Origin: Streptosporangiaceae bacterium
GTDB lineage: Bacteria > Actinomycetota > Actinomycetes > Streptosporangiales > Streptosporangiaceae
Reading direction: 5' to 3'
Assembly (NCBI GenBank): GCA_030039095.1
Contig: JASHQP010000317.1
Location: 1-29,641 of the forward strand
DNA: 29,641 nucleotides
How positions within the stretch are numbered: position 1 is the stretch's first letter; each line of letters starts with the position of its first letter. The notes beneath the pieces were generated by a model. The model searched no databases and had not been told where the DNA came from. It saw only the letters and a list, made by a program, of their open reading frames with translations. Positions 8,421 through 16,081 of this stretch are shown here, piece after piece. A program made the translations under genes and the position numbers.

Positions 8421-9869
8421 TCACGGGATCGAATTCAGCGAGTCATCGGCCCCGGCGATGATCTCCGCGGTCTGGGCCAGCAGCGACCGGTGCCGGATCT
8501 TCAGCCACGCCAGCACCGCAAGCCCGGCGCCGGCCCAGATCAGCGCGATCCAGATGGCCCAGTTGTTGGGGTAGGCGGGCGACGGCACCAGGCTCTTGTA
8601 GTACAGGTACCCGATCGCGGCCAGCGCAGCGACCGGCAGCAGAAGGTGCCAGACCACATTGAACGTGCCGTTCCGGTAGAAGTAGCGGACCAGCCCCACT
8701 TGAGCGAGGGCGTAGACACCCAGTGCGCACAGCGTGACCACCAGGCTCAGTAGCGAGAACGCGGGCAGCGGCTGGAAGCCTGACCCGAAGCCGAGGCCCA
8801 TGGCGACGGAAACGCCGAGAAGGAACGTGAGCGCCCAGGCCGGGGTGCCAAAGCGCGGAATCGTCCGGCCGAAGACAGGCGGCAGCAGCCCTTCCCGGCC
8901 GAGCGCCAGGGCCATCCTGGCGGCCCCGTTCTGCGCCGCCAGCCCTCCCGCGATCAGCGCGACAACGGACGCGATGTCCACCAGAACCGTGGGGCCCGCT
9001 CCCCAGTAGTGGATACCGAGCGTGTCCCACGGTGCCGCGTTCGTGACGATCTTGGAGACGTTGCCGAGCCCGAAGCCCACCGTGATGACGTAGAAGAAGA
9101 AGACGTAGATGATCCCGATGAGCACGACGGTGAGCAGCATGGCCCGGGGGATCGTCTTGCGCGGGTTCTGCGCCTCTTCGCCGAGATAGGCGGACGCCTC
9201 GAATCCGGTGAAGGCGAGGACGCCGAAGACCGCCCCGACGGCCACGTTGCCGAACCCGCCGGGGGCGGAACCGGGGTTGAAGACCTGCGGGTGCCAGTCG
9301 CCGCCGGGAGCCCCCGACCCGAGGATGGTGAGCGCCAGCGCGAGCAGCACGCCAATCTCGAACGTGAGGAGCACAAGATCCGACCGGGCCGAGAACCTGA
9401 TCCCGATGACGCCAATGGCCCAGATGATGGCCAGCCCGACGATCATCAGGAGCCACCACGGGATGTTCGGGCCGCCGTGCGCCACGATGATGCCGTTCAG
9501 CGTCGCGCCGAACAGGATCATGTCGAGCCCCACCAGCACCGGATAGAACGCCATGAACAGCCAGCCAGCGAAGAAGCCCGCCTCGGTTCCCAGCGAGGCG
9601 CGCACGAACGCGTAGAACGAGCCGGCATGAGCGATCCGCTGGGAGAACCGGAAGATGGCGTTCATGATCACGAACGTCACCGCGAACGCGACCACGATCG
9701 ACAGCGGCATCGCCTTGCCCGCGAACGCGGCGATCGGGATCGGCAGGAAGAGTATCGCCCCGGTGGGAGTGATCACCGCCATCGAGGTGATCACGGCGTG
9801 CCGGACCTTGAGGTTGCGCTTCAGGTGCGAAGGCGCTGGTCTCCGGGCCGCTCCGGTGGGATCGCTCAT
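8421..9869 (-). CDS. APC-family amino acid/amine permease
   Basis: 482 residues from the ATG at 9869, chosen because GAGAGGTG lies 8 nt upstream; an ATG at 9887 adds six residues and contains that ribosome site. About twelve hydrophobic segments are seen. APC-type features include TPTGAILFLPIPIAAFAGKA in TM1, GSFYAFVRASLGTEAGFFAGW in TM3, and FTGFEASAYLGEEAQNPRKTIPRA around TM6, the usual substrate-gate region. Located first in the operon with copper amine oxidase, it should import the amine that the oxidase consumes. Substrate specificity cannot be read directly. Confidence 0.93.
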   Translation of the reverse strand: MSDPTGAARRPAPSHLKRNLKVRHAVITSMAVITPTGAILFLPIPIAAFAGKAMPLSIVVAFAVTFVIMNAIFRFSQRIAHAGSFYAFVRASLGTEAGFFAGWLFMAFYPVLVGLDMILFGATLNGIIVAHGGPNIPWWLLMIVGLAIIWAIGVIGIRFSARSDLVLLTFEIGVLLALALTILGSGAPGGDWHPQVFNPGSAPGGFGNVAVGAVFGVLAFTGFEASAYLGEEAQNPRKTIPRAMLLTVVLIGIIYVFFFYVITVGFGLGNVSKIVTNAAPWDTLGIHYWGAGPTVLVDIASVVALIAGGLAAQNGAARMALALGREGLLPPVFGRTIPRFGTPAWALTFLLGVSVAMGLGFGSGFQPLPAFSLLSLVVTLCALGVYALAQVGLVRYFYRNGTFNVVWHLLLPVAALAAIGYLYYKSLVPSPAYPNNWAIWIALIWAGAGLAVLAWLKIRHRSLLAQTAEIIAGADDSLNSIP

Positions 9870-9922
9870 GAGATAGGCACCTCTCATCTCGATGCACGAG
9901 GCCTGGTTGCCTATAGGTCAGC

Positions 9923-9987
9923 TGGTCTGTAGGTGTTCAGACCACTAGGACACTCGTGATGATTGCCACTGCGCCCTGACCTGTCAA
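9923..9987 (-). promoter_or_regulatory. Leftward promoter of permease/amine oxidase operon with GntR-type operator
   Basis: On the minus strand TTGACA (complement of 9982-9987), a 17-nt spacer and AATCAT (complement of 9959-9964) form a good sigma-70-like promoter. Nine bp downstream is CCTAGTGGTCTG (complement of 9938-9949), and TGGTCTG also occurs inverted at 9923-9929, giving a 7-bp inverted repeat around 8 nt. A bound repressor would sit on the transcription start. Confidence 0.6.
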
Positions 9988-10016
9988 GACCTGGGGGGAT
10001 GCCAGATCTGGCGACC

Positions 10017-10070
10017 TTGACGCCGCGCTCAACTTAGGTATGGTCACTTACATGCCTAGTGGTCTGACCA
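10017..10070 (+). promoter_or_regulatory. Rightward promoter of ring-degradation operon with FadR/GntR-type operator
   Basis: TTGACG (10017-10022), 16-nt spacer and TATGGT (10039-10044) form a plausible promoter. Ten bp further is CCTAGTGGTCTG (10055-10066), which continues into the perfect palindrome TGGTC-T-GACCA (10060-10070). This matches the FadR-subfamily GntR consensus TNGTNNNACNA. The mirror arrangement at the leftward promoter supports one shared regulator. Confidence 0.65.
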
Positions 10071-10088
10071 CGAGCAAGGGAGCCAGAC

Positions 10089-11468
10089 GTGACGCTCGCG
10101 AACGAACTGGACCGGGAGGTCGGGTGGCGCAGCGGCATGATCTCGCCCGCGATCTACTTCGACGAGCAGGTCTACGCGCTGGAGCAGGAGCGCGTGTTCG
10201 GCTCGAACTGGATCCCGGTGGGGCACGCCGACATGGTCCGCGAGCCGGGCTCGTACGTGACGAACTACGTGGGCGAGGTCCCGGTCATCATCCTGCGGGA
10301 TCCTGCGGGCGCGGTTCGTGGCTTCATCAACCGCTGCCGGCACCGCGGCAACAAGGTCTGCCTGTTCGACCGCGGCAAGGCGCACAACTTCACCTGCTCC
10401 TACCACGGCTGGACCTACGGCCTCGACGGCAGCCTCGTCGGTGTGCCGCGCGAGCGTGACCTGTACGGGCCGGGCTTCGACCGGCAGGCCTGGGGCCTCG
10501 AGGAGATCAAGGTCGCGGACTTCAAGGGGCTCCTGTTCGCGTCGCTGGACGCCGGCGTCGCGCCGTTCGATCAGTGGCTGGGGGACGACGCGCGGTGGTG
10601 GCTCGAGACGTTCGTGCTCAACGAGCCGGTCGGCGGCCTCGAGGCGCTGCCCGGCTGGCATCGCTGCCGCGTGCCGGGCAACTGGAAGCTCATGGCGGAG
10701 AACTTCATCGGCGACAACTACCACGTGGCGCTCACCCACGCGTCCTGGTTCCGCGCCGCGGCCGAGATGCGTGAGCGAGGCTCCCAGGCGGCGATGATCA
10801 ACTCCCCGTTGCCGATGCGGACCAAGGTGCCGACCTACGAGGTCACCGCCGGGTTCGGCGCCGGCTGCCCGCTGGGTCTCGGCGCGCTGCTCACCCAGGG
10901 CGACGCCATGTTCGAGCGGGACCTGGAGGAGGCCAGGCGGCTCGGGCCGGAGGTCGTCGAGTGGCTGCGCGACCGGCAGGACCGGCTGGAGAAGGCGCTC
11001 AGCGGCGTCGACCCCAAGCCGTACGGGTTCATCAACGGGCTGCTGTTCCCGAACCTGGGGCTGATGGGCTACATCTCCCCGATGATCGGCCGGCACCTCA
11101 TCCTGTTCCACCCGCACGGGACGACCGAGCATGAGGTCTGGCAGTGGACGATGGTGGAGCGCGAGATGCCCGAGGTGGTCCGGGAGATCGCGCTGCAGCG
11201 CGTCTACCAGGGCCAGGCCATGGCCGGGGTCATCGCTCCCGACGACGTGGAGAACTTCGAGCGCGTGGTCGAGGCGATGCAGGCCAGGCGCGCGCAGCGG
11301 CTGCCGCTGAACTTCGAGGTTCACGTCGAAGACGACGGCGACCAGTTCCCCGGCCTCCCCGGCAACGTCGGCAGCGAGCCCAGCGAGGTGAACCAGCGCC
11401 AGTTCTACCGGTTCTGGCTGGACCTGATGTGCCGCAGGCCGGCAGCCAGCCCGCGAGCGGCCTCGTGA
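10089..11468 (+). CDS. Rieske ring-hydroxylating dioxygenase, large (alpha) subunit
   Basis: 459 residues from a GTG with GGGAG 6 nt upstream. The Rieske [2Fe-2S] site is C83-x-H85 (NRCRHRGNKVC) and C103-x2-H106 (CSYHGWTYG). The catalytic domain has the bridging Asp209 and mononuclear-iron ligands His212 and His217 (NFIGDNYHVALTHASW), with the Asp ligand probably 385 or 386 (PDDVENF). This is the aromatic-ring dioxygenase alpha type (NdoB/BphA1/HcaE-like), which adds both atoms of O2 to an aromatic ring to form a cis-dihydrodiol. The beta subunit follows with a 4-nt overlap. No ferredoxin or ferredoxin reductase gene lies nearby, so electrons must come from elsewhere. Confidence 0.95.
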   Translation: MTLANELDREVGWRSGMISPAIYFDEQVYALEQERVFGSNWIPVGHADMVREPGSYVTNYVGEVPVIILRDPAGAVRGFINRCRHRGNKVCLFDRGKAHNFTCSYHGWTYGLDGSLVGVPRERDLYGPGFDRQAWGLEEIKVADFKGLLFASLDAGVAPFDQWLGDDARWWLETFVLNEPVGGLEALPGWHRCRVPGNWKLMAENFIGDNYHVALTHASWFRAAAEMRERGSQAAMINSPLPMRTKVPTYEVTAGFGAGCPLGLGALLTQGDAMFERDLEEARRLGPEVVEWLRDRQDRLEKALSGVDPKPYGFINGLLFPNLGLMGYISPMIGRHLILFHPHGTTEHEVWQWTMVEREMPEVVREIALQRVYQGQAMAGVIAPDDVENFERVVEAMQARRAQRLPLNFEVHVEDDGDQFPGLPGNVGSEPSEVNQRQFYRFWLDLMCRRPAASPRAAS

Positions 11469-11956
11469 CCATGCTCAGCTTCGAGGACAAGTACCGCATC
11501 GAGGAACTGCTCCGCCGGGAGGCGCACTTGCTCGACGAGCGGCGCTTCCGGGACTGGCTCGACCTGTTCACCGACGACGCCGAGTACGTCATACCGCTGA
11601 CCGAGGCCGTGCAGGGCGACGTCGCGCCGGCCGGGCATCCGATCGTCAAGGACAGCAAGGACATGCTCCTGGCCCGGGTGCTGAAGGACGAGACCGGCCT
11701 CTCCCACGCCGAGATCCCCACGTCGATGACCTGCCACCTGGTCGGGAACATCGTCGTGGACGAGTCGGCGAAGGAGGACGCGGAGGTCCGCTCGGCGTTC
11801 ATCGTGCGCCAGGCACGCAAGCTGCGCGACGAGGCGTGGTGGGTGGGCCGCCGGCACGATCTCATGCGGCGGGTCGACGACCAGTGGCGTATCGCGCACC
11901 GCGTTGTCACGCTCGACACTTCCCTGCTGCCGCGCGGAATCTCGATCTTCTTCTGA
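11465..11956 (+). CDS. Ring-hydroxylating dioxygenase, small (beta) subunit
   Basis: 163 residues from the GTG overlapping the alpha-subunit stop (an ATG two codons later, at 11471, is the alternative). The sequence is a typical NTF2-like beta subunit: LLRREAHLLDERRFRDWLDLFTDDAEYVIP, SMTCHLVGNIVVD and the C-terminal RVVTLDTSLLPRGISIFF. Beta subunits are structural partners in alpha3beta3 hexamers. Length agrees with the family (about 160-190). The 4-nt overlap signals coupled synthesis with the alpha subunit. Confidence 0.93.
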   Translation: MTMLSFEDKYRIEELLRREAHLLDERRFRDWLDLFTDDAEYVIPLTEAVQGDVAPAGHPIVKDSKDMLLARVLKDETGLSHAEIPTSMTCHLVGNIVVDESAKEDAEVRSAFIVRQARKLRDEAWWVGRRHDLMRRVDDQWRIAHRVVTLDTSLLPRGISIFF

Positions 11957-11986
11957 CCCGCGGCGCACGACCTTCTGGAGGATTGC

Positions 11987-13057
11987 ATGTCCCAGCAAGC
12001 CAATGTCGATCGCTACCGGGAGTTCCAGGCGGAGATGGTCGACCGTGCGCTGGTGCAGTGGCGCCCGTTCGTCCGCGATCAGGTCGTCGTGATCACCGGC
12101 GGCGCCCGGGGCATCGGCAAGGTCCTGGCCCAGGGCCTGCTCGAGGCGGGCGCGAACGTCGTCTGCGCGGACGTCTCGTGGAAGGACTCCGGCGAGTTCC
12201 GCGGCCAGTTGCGTGACTCCGGTCGTGGTCTCGGCCTGGACATGGACATCACCAGCGACGAGTCGGTGCGCGCCGGGTACGGCGCCGTCGTGCAGCGATT
12301 CGGCAGGGTCGACACGCTGATCAACAACGCCGGGCTGGTGTCGGAGACGCTCTTCGCCCCGAAGGGGCACGTCCCGACGCTGGAGACCACGAACGAGGAC
12401 TGGCAGCAGATGTTCGGCGTGAACGTCTTCGGCACGGTCCGGGTCACTCAGGCCTTCGCGCCGGCGATGCTCGGCCAGGGCAGCGGAAGCATCGTGAACG
12501 TCGTCAGCAGCGGCGTGCTGATGGAGTCGGCCGGCGGTGGTTACTTCGCCGCCCGGCCCTGGACCACCGAGATGCCGTATCAGGCCAGCAAGTCGGCGCT
12601 CACCACGCTCACGTTTTATCTGGCGGAGGAACTGAAGCGGACAGGCATCGCGGTCAACGCGTTCATGCCCGGTCACACGCGCGCGTCCTGGTTCGACGAC
12701 ACCGCGCGCGCGGTCAGCAGCGAGGGCCGGATCTACGCCCTGCGCCCGATGGCGCCGCAGCACGTCGTTCCCCTCGTGCTGTTCCTGGCCGCGCAGGCGT
12801 CCTCGGCGTCCGGCGAGCCCGCTACCGGCCGGCTGTATCACGTGCCGGACTGGAACTACGACCACGGCTACGGTGGCCTGCAGTCGTGGGGCGACTACGA
12901 CCTCCCGGCCGATATCGAGGACGGCTACGCCAGGCTCGAGGCTGCCATGCCGGACTACTGGCGTTCCGGCCTGGCGCGGGCCCGGTTCGATGCCGAGCGG
13001 GTCGCCTATGCGGCGGGGATGGACAAGGTCAAGAGCGCCGCGGAAGGCGCGCGATAG
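11987..13057 (+). CDS. Short-chain dehydrogenase/reductase, likely dihydrodiol dehydrogenase step
   Basis: 356 residues with a clear GGAGG ribosome site. Classical SDR motifs are present: cofactor loop TGGARGIG (37-44), NNAG (113-116), catalytic Ser near 174, and Y198-x3-K202 (YQASK). An Asp at the end of strand beta-2 (CADVSW) favours NAD over NADP. In this operon the expected job is oxidation of the cis-dihydrodiol to a catechol, but the sequence could also serve a later alcohol or aldehyde step. It is about 100 residues longer than a classical SDR (~250): a ~30-residue N-terminal helix and a ~85-residue C-terminal tail rich in aromatic residues (DWNYDHGYGG). Confidence 0.9.
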   Translation: MSQQANVDRYREFQAEMVDRALVQWRPFVRDQVVVITGGARGIGKVLAQGLLEAGANVVCADVSWKDSGEFRGQLRDSGRGLGLDMDITSDESVRAGYGAVVQRFGRVDTLINNAGLVSETLFAPKGHVPTLETTNEDWQQMFGVNVFGTVRVTQAFAPAMLGQGSGSIVNVVSSGVLMESAGGGYFAARPWTTEMPYQASKSALTTLTFYLAEELKRTGIAVNAFMPGHTRASWFDDTARAVSSEGRIYALRPMAPQHVVPLVLFLAAQASSASGEPATGRLYHVPDWNYDHGYGGLQSWGDYDLPADIEDGYARLEAAMPDYWRSGLARARFDAERVAYAAGMDKVKSAAEGAR

Positions 13058-13059
13058 CC

Positions 13060-13806
13060 GTGTACTTCACCGCGCGGGACGGAGTGCGCCTGTACTTCGA
13101 CGACCACGGCAGCGGCGCGCCCGTGGTGATGATCCATGGTGCGGCGGGTTCGGGCATGTCGTTCGGCCCCCTGTCCGGGCGCCTCCAGCCCGGCTTCCGG
13201 GTGGTGACCGTCGACCTGCGCGGCCTGTCCCGAAGCGACCGGGTGGACGCGGTCAGCCCGGCCGCGTGGTGTGACGACACCGTCGCCATCGCGGACTTTC
13301 TCGGTCTCGATTCCTTCCACCTTGTGGGCTGCTCGCTGGGAGCCCGGGTCGCGGCCCGGATCACGCGCGACAACGCCTGGCGCGTGACCAGCCTGTCGGT
13401 GGACGCGCCGCTGCTGTCGGTTACCCAGCCCGGCAGCAGTTCGCTGAACCGCCGGTTCGAAGACCTCGACAACGCGACACCGGAGGATCTGGAGAAGTGG
13501 CAGCGTTACCACGGTGGCGACTGGCGTCGCGCGGTCACCTTCTACGGGCGGGCCCGCAACGACCCGGCACTGCAAGATCACCTGACGGTGCGCCCGTGGC
13601 TGCCCGAGCTCACCCTGCCCACGCTGATCACCAGGGGCGATATCGACGACGTGGTGCACCCCCTCGCGCACTGCGCCGAGTGGCACGCGGCGCACCCCTC
13701 CTCGTGGATGTGGATCGCGCCCGGTGCGGGCTTCTCGCTCACGCAGCGCCACCCGGAGGAGTTCGCCAGGATTTACCGACGGTTCGTCGCGGAAGCGACC
13801 GGATAG
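13060..13806 (+). CDS. Alpha/beta-hydrolase fold protein with apparent loss of the catalytic His
   Basis: 248 residues from a GTG two bases after the SDR stop. Fold features: the oxyanion HGAAGSG segment near 26-32, nucleophile elbow G90-C-S92-L-G94, and acid candidates D194/D196 (TRGDIDDVV). At the usual catalytic His position (GAGHS in relatives) the sequence reads GAGF225S; the nearest His is 231. Meta-cleavage hydrolases of this fold (BphD-like) cleave the ring-fission product, and the position before an extradiol dioxygenase suggests that role. The missing His means activity is uncertain, or that His231 substitutes. Confidence 0.87.
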   Translation: MYFTARDGVRLYFDDHGSGAPVVMIHGAAGSGMSFGPLSGRLQPGFRVVTVDLRGLSRSDRVDAVSPAAWCDDTVAIADFLGLDSFHLVGCSLGARVAARITRDNAWRVTSLSVDAPLLSVTQPGSSSLNRRFEDLDNATPEDLEKWQRYHGGDWRRAVTFYGRARNDPALQDHLTVRPWLPELTLPTLITRGDIDDVVHPLAHCAEWHAAHPSSWMWIAPGAGFSLTQRHPEEFARIYRRFVAEATG

Positions 13807-13822
13807 GCGCGTGGAGGTCTCA

Positions 13823-14752
13823 GTGGAACGCTCCCCCGTTGCCAGCCTGGGCTACCTGGCAGTGCAGTCGGACGAGCTGAGCGCGTGGCGGGAGTTTGCG
13901 ACCAGGGTGCTCGGCATGTCTGCGCACCAGGACTCCGGCGGGGAACTGCTGCTGCGCATGGACGACCGTGTCGCCCGGATCATCGTCGGCCCGCCACCGG
14001 CCAGCCGCCCGGCAGGCGCGAAAGCCCCGTTCGTGGTCGGCTGGGAGTGCCGGAGCGAGGCGGAGTGGCGATGCTCGGCGCAGGCGATCGAGAAGGCCGG
14101 CGTGGCCATCACCCCGTCGCCGGAGACGGGCTGGTACACCGAGGCGTTCAGCTGCGTCGACCCGGCCGGCGTTCAGTGCGACTTCTTCTACGGCGGCAAG
14201 GTCGACCCGGCCGAGCACTTCATATCGCCGCTCGGCGTGACGTTCATGACCGGTCCTCAGGGGCTGGGGCACGTCACGATCAGCACGCCGCACTGCCGGG
14301 AGTCAGCGGAGTTCTACCGTGGCGTGCTCGGATTCCAGGTCCGGGAGACGAAGATCACCGGAAGCGAGCGGACATGGCGGTGGGCGTTTCTGAGCCCGAG
14401 CGAACGCGAGCACAGCATCGCCGTCATGGACACCGGGCGGGACGGGCAGCTGATGCACATCCTGATCGAGGTCGCGGACCTGGACTCGGTCGGCCGGGCC
14501 ATGGACCGGTGCCTCGAAGGGCTGGCACCGATGAGCGTCTCGCTGGGACGGCACTGGAACGACGAGATGATCTCGTTCTACCTGCGCACCCCATCGGGCT
14601 TCGACGTTGAATACGGCTGCGGTGGCCGCAGGGTCGACGCGGCGCAGTGGAGCCAGCGCGCGCAGGGCGGCAGCGGCGCGGTCAGCCTGTGGGGTCACCG
14701 CGTCGTCCGCCCCGACGGCACGTTCGGCCCGCAGATCGGCACCCGGCACTGA
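13823..14752 (+). CDS. Type I extradiol ring-cleavage dioxygenase (BphC-like)
   Basis: 309 residues from the GTG at 13823, preceded by GGAGG with 5-nt spacing; a GTG at 13811 would add four residues. Two-domain vicinal-oxygen-chelate architecture, about the length of 2,3-dihydroxybiphenyl dioxygenases. Iron ligands are His150 (GLGHVTIST), His212 (LMHILIEV) and Glu263 (GFDVEYG). Active-site residues typical of BphC are also present: His197 (REHSIA), His244 (LGRHWND) and Tyr253 (SFYLRTPSG). It should open a catechol next to its hydroxyls. The substrate is presumably the catechol made by the Rieske enzyme and SDR encoded upstream. Confidence 0.93.
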   Translation: MERSPVASLGYLAVQSDELSAWREFATRVLGMSAHQDSGGELLLRMDDRVARIIVGPPPASRPAGAKAPFVVGWECRSEAEWRCSAQAIEKAGVAITPSPETGWYTEAFSCVDPAGVQCDFFYGGKVDPAEHFISPLGVTFMTGPQGLGHVTISTPHCRESAEFYRGVLGFQVRETKITGSERTWRWAFLSPSEREHSIAVMDTGRDGQLMHILIEVADLDSVGRAMDRCLEGLAPMSVSLGRHWNDEMISFYLRTPSGFDVEYGCGGRRVDAAQWSQRAQGGSGAVSLWGHRVVRPDGTFGPQIGTRH

Positions 14753-14807
14753 CTCACGAACAAACCCCCCAGCGGATCTCACCAGAGAAAGGCGCCGTGC
14801 GCAGATC

Positions 14808-15233
14808 ATGACCGTGAACACCGACGCGATCATCGCTGAGATCAACGCCCACCTGGCGGCGGAGAACGCGCAGGACCTCGACGCGCTCCTCGACGGGATG
14901 ACCGACGACTGCTTCAACCTGGTCGTCCCCGATCCGCATCAGCTCTACGCCGGGCCCGCGGAGGTGGCGCGCCGTTACCGCGGGCTGTGGGCGACGTTCC
15001 CTGACCTGAAGGTGCAGGTGCGCCGGATCGTCTCGGTCCAGGAGAGTACTGCGGTCTCCGAGCACACGCTGTCCGGGACGCATCGCGGCAGCCTGTTCGG
15101 CGTGCCCGGCACCGGCAGGCACGTCGAAGTGCCGACGGCGGTTATCTGGGACATCGCTGACGGGCGTATCCGCGGCGAGACGGTCTACTTCGACGTCGCC
15201 ACCATGCTCAGGCAGGTTGAATACCTGCAGTAG
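14808..15233 (+). CDS. SnoaL-like (NTF2-fold) protein
   Basis: 141 residues. IAEINAHLAAENAQDLDALLDGMTDD is the opening helix of SnoaL-like polyketide-cyclase/steroid-isomerase folds, followed by YAGPAEVARRYRGLWATFPDLKVQVRRIVSV and HTLSGTHRGSLFGVPGTGRHVEVP. Such small proteins act as isomerases, hydratases or cyclases, and many have no known reaction. It is the last catabolic gene before the regulator. The role in the pathway, perhaps handling a ring-fission product, is inferred. Start at 14808 has only a weak ribosome site (GAAAGG about 15 nt upstream). Confidence 0.8.
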   Translation: MTVNTDAIIAEINAHLAAENAQDLDALLDGMTDDCFNLVVPDPHQLYAGPAEVARRYRGLWATFPDLKVQVRRIVSVQESTAVSEHTLSGTHRGSLFGVPGTGRHVEVPTAVIWDIADGRIRGETVYFDVATMLRQVEYLQ

Positions 15234-15238
15234 GCCTG

Positions 15239-15263
15239 GACTAGCCTGATAGTGGTCTAGTCA
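15239..15263. promoter_or_regulatory. Candidate autoregulatory operator upstream of the GntR gene
   Basis: TAGTGGTCT at 15250-15258 is identical to the 9-bp core in the two divergent promoters around 9939-9947 (complement) and 10057-10065. It extends to TGGTCTAGTCA (15253-15263), an imperfect FadR-type palindrome, and GACTAG (15239-15244) pairs with CTAGTC (15257-15262). Location 90-110 bp before the regulator start suggests self-control. Confidence 0.55.
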
Positions 15264-15348
15264 CTCAGCCAGTGTTGCTGCCACCGACTTTGGAGCGGAA
15301 ACTGCCAATGCGCGTGTCATGGCCCGGCGTGCCCGCAGGAGGTGGGGC

Positions 15349-16068
15349 GTGAAGTCGCCGTCGTCCCCTGGCGCGCTCTCGCCGGTAACCCGCAAGCCCC
15401 TGTACGAGCAGCTGGTCGAGCATCTGCGTGCCTACGTCGTGGAGGCAGGCCTGTCTGCAGGCGACCGGCTGCCCTCGGAACGGGAGCTTGCCGAGGGGCT
15501 GGGGGTGAGCCGGGCATCGCTACGGCAGGCCATCGTCGCGCTCGAGGTTCAGGGCATTCTGGAAGTGAAGCACGGGGAGGGGACCTTCCTCCGTACCGCG
15601 CGCATGGACACGCTGCCAATAGCGCAGCTGACAGATCTCAAGCGGAGGCTTCCAGACATTCTGGATGCCAGGGAAGCAATTGAGGTGAAGCTCGCCGAAC
15701 TCGCCGCAGAGCGCCGGACGGAGTCGGACCTGGCGGCGCTGTATGCGGCGCTCGCCAAGATGCAGCAGGAGATTGACAGCGGCGCAACTGGCGAGCAGGG
15801 CGACCGCGATTTCCACCAGAGCGTTGTGCTGGCAGCACATTCAGAGGTGTTGGCGCACATGTACACCCTGCTGCTCGAGGACATCGAGCTCCTCAGCCAC
15901 GAGACCGTCGATCAGATCGGAACGCCGAAGACCTTGCTCGAGCAGAACCGTCTCATCGGCAGCGCAATAGCAGCCGGTCAAGGGCTTGCCGCAGCCGGGG
16001 CGATGAAAGACCACCTCAAGACGACGGCACACCTCAAGCTGCTCGCATGGTCACCACTGTCAGGATGA
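15349..16068 (+). CDS. GntR-family (FadR subfamily, FCD domain) transcriptional regulator
   Basis: 239 residues from the GTG at 15349, chosen because AGGAGG lies 6 nt upstream; an ATG at 15319 in frame has no such site. N-terminal winged helix about residues 14-75 (LYEQLVEHLRAYVVEAGLSAGDRLPSERELAEGLGVSRASLRQAIVALEVQGILEV). The FCD effector domain about 90-230 carries the metal/ligand Asp-His pattern (GDRDFHQSVVLAAHSEVL). Sitting at the end of the aromatic operon with its putative operator at three promoters, it is probably the pathway repressor, released by the amine or an early intermediate. Confidence 0.93.
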   Translation: MKSPSSPGALSPVTRKPLYEQLVEHLRAYVVEAGLSAGDRLPSERELAEGLGVSRASLRQAIVALEVQGILEVKHGEGTFLRTARMDTLPIAQLTDLKRRLPDILDAREAIEVKLAELAAERRTESDLAALYAALAKMQQEIDSGATGEQGDRDFHQSVVLAAHSEVLAHMYTLLLEDIELLSHETVDQIGTPKTLLEQNRLIGSAIAAGQGLAAAGAMKDHLKTTAHLKLLAWSPLSG

Positions 16069-16081
16069 TCAGTAACACAGC

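Noticed and set aside
9870..9887. ATG at 9887 as permease start
   Set aside because: The GAGAGGTG ribosome site lies inside this extension and fits the ATG at 9869.
10056..11324. Leftward open frame opposite the Rieske alpha gene
   Set aside because: Antisense shadow; the rightward frame contains all Rieske and iron ligands.
15319..15348. ATG at 15319 as the GntR start
   Set aside because: No ribosome site, whereas AGGAGG stands 6 nt before the GTG at 15349.
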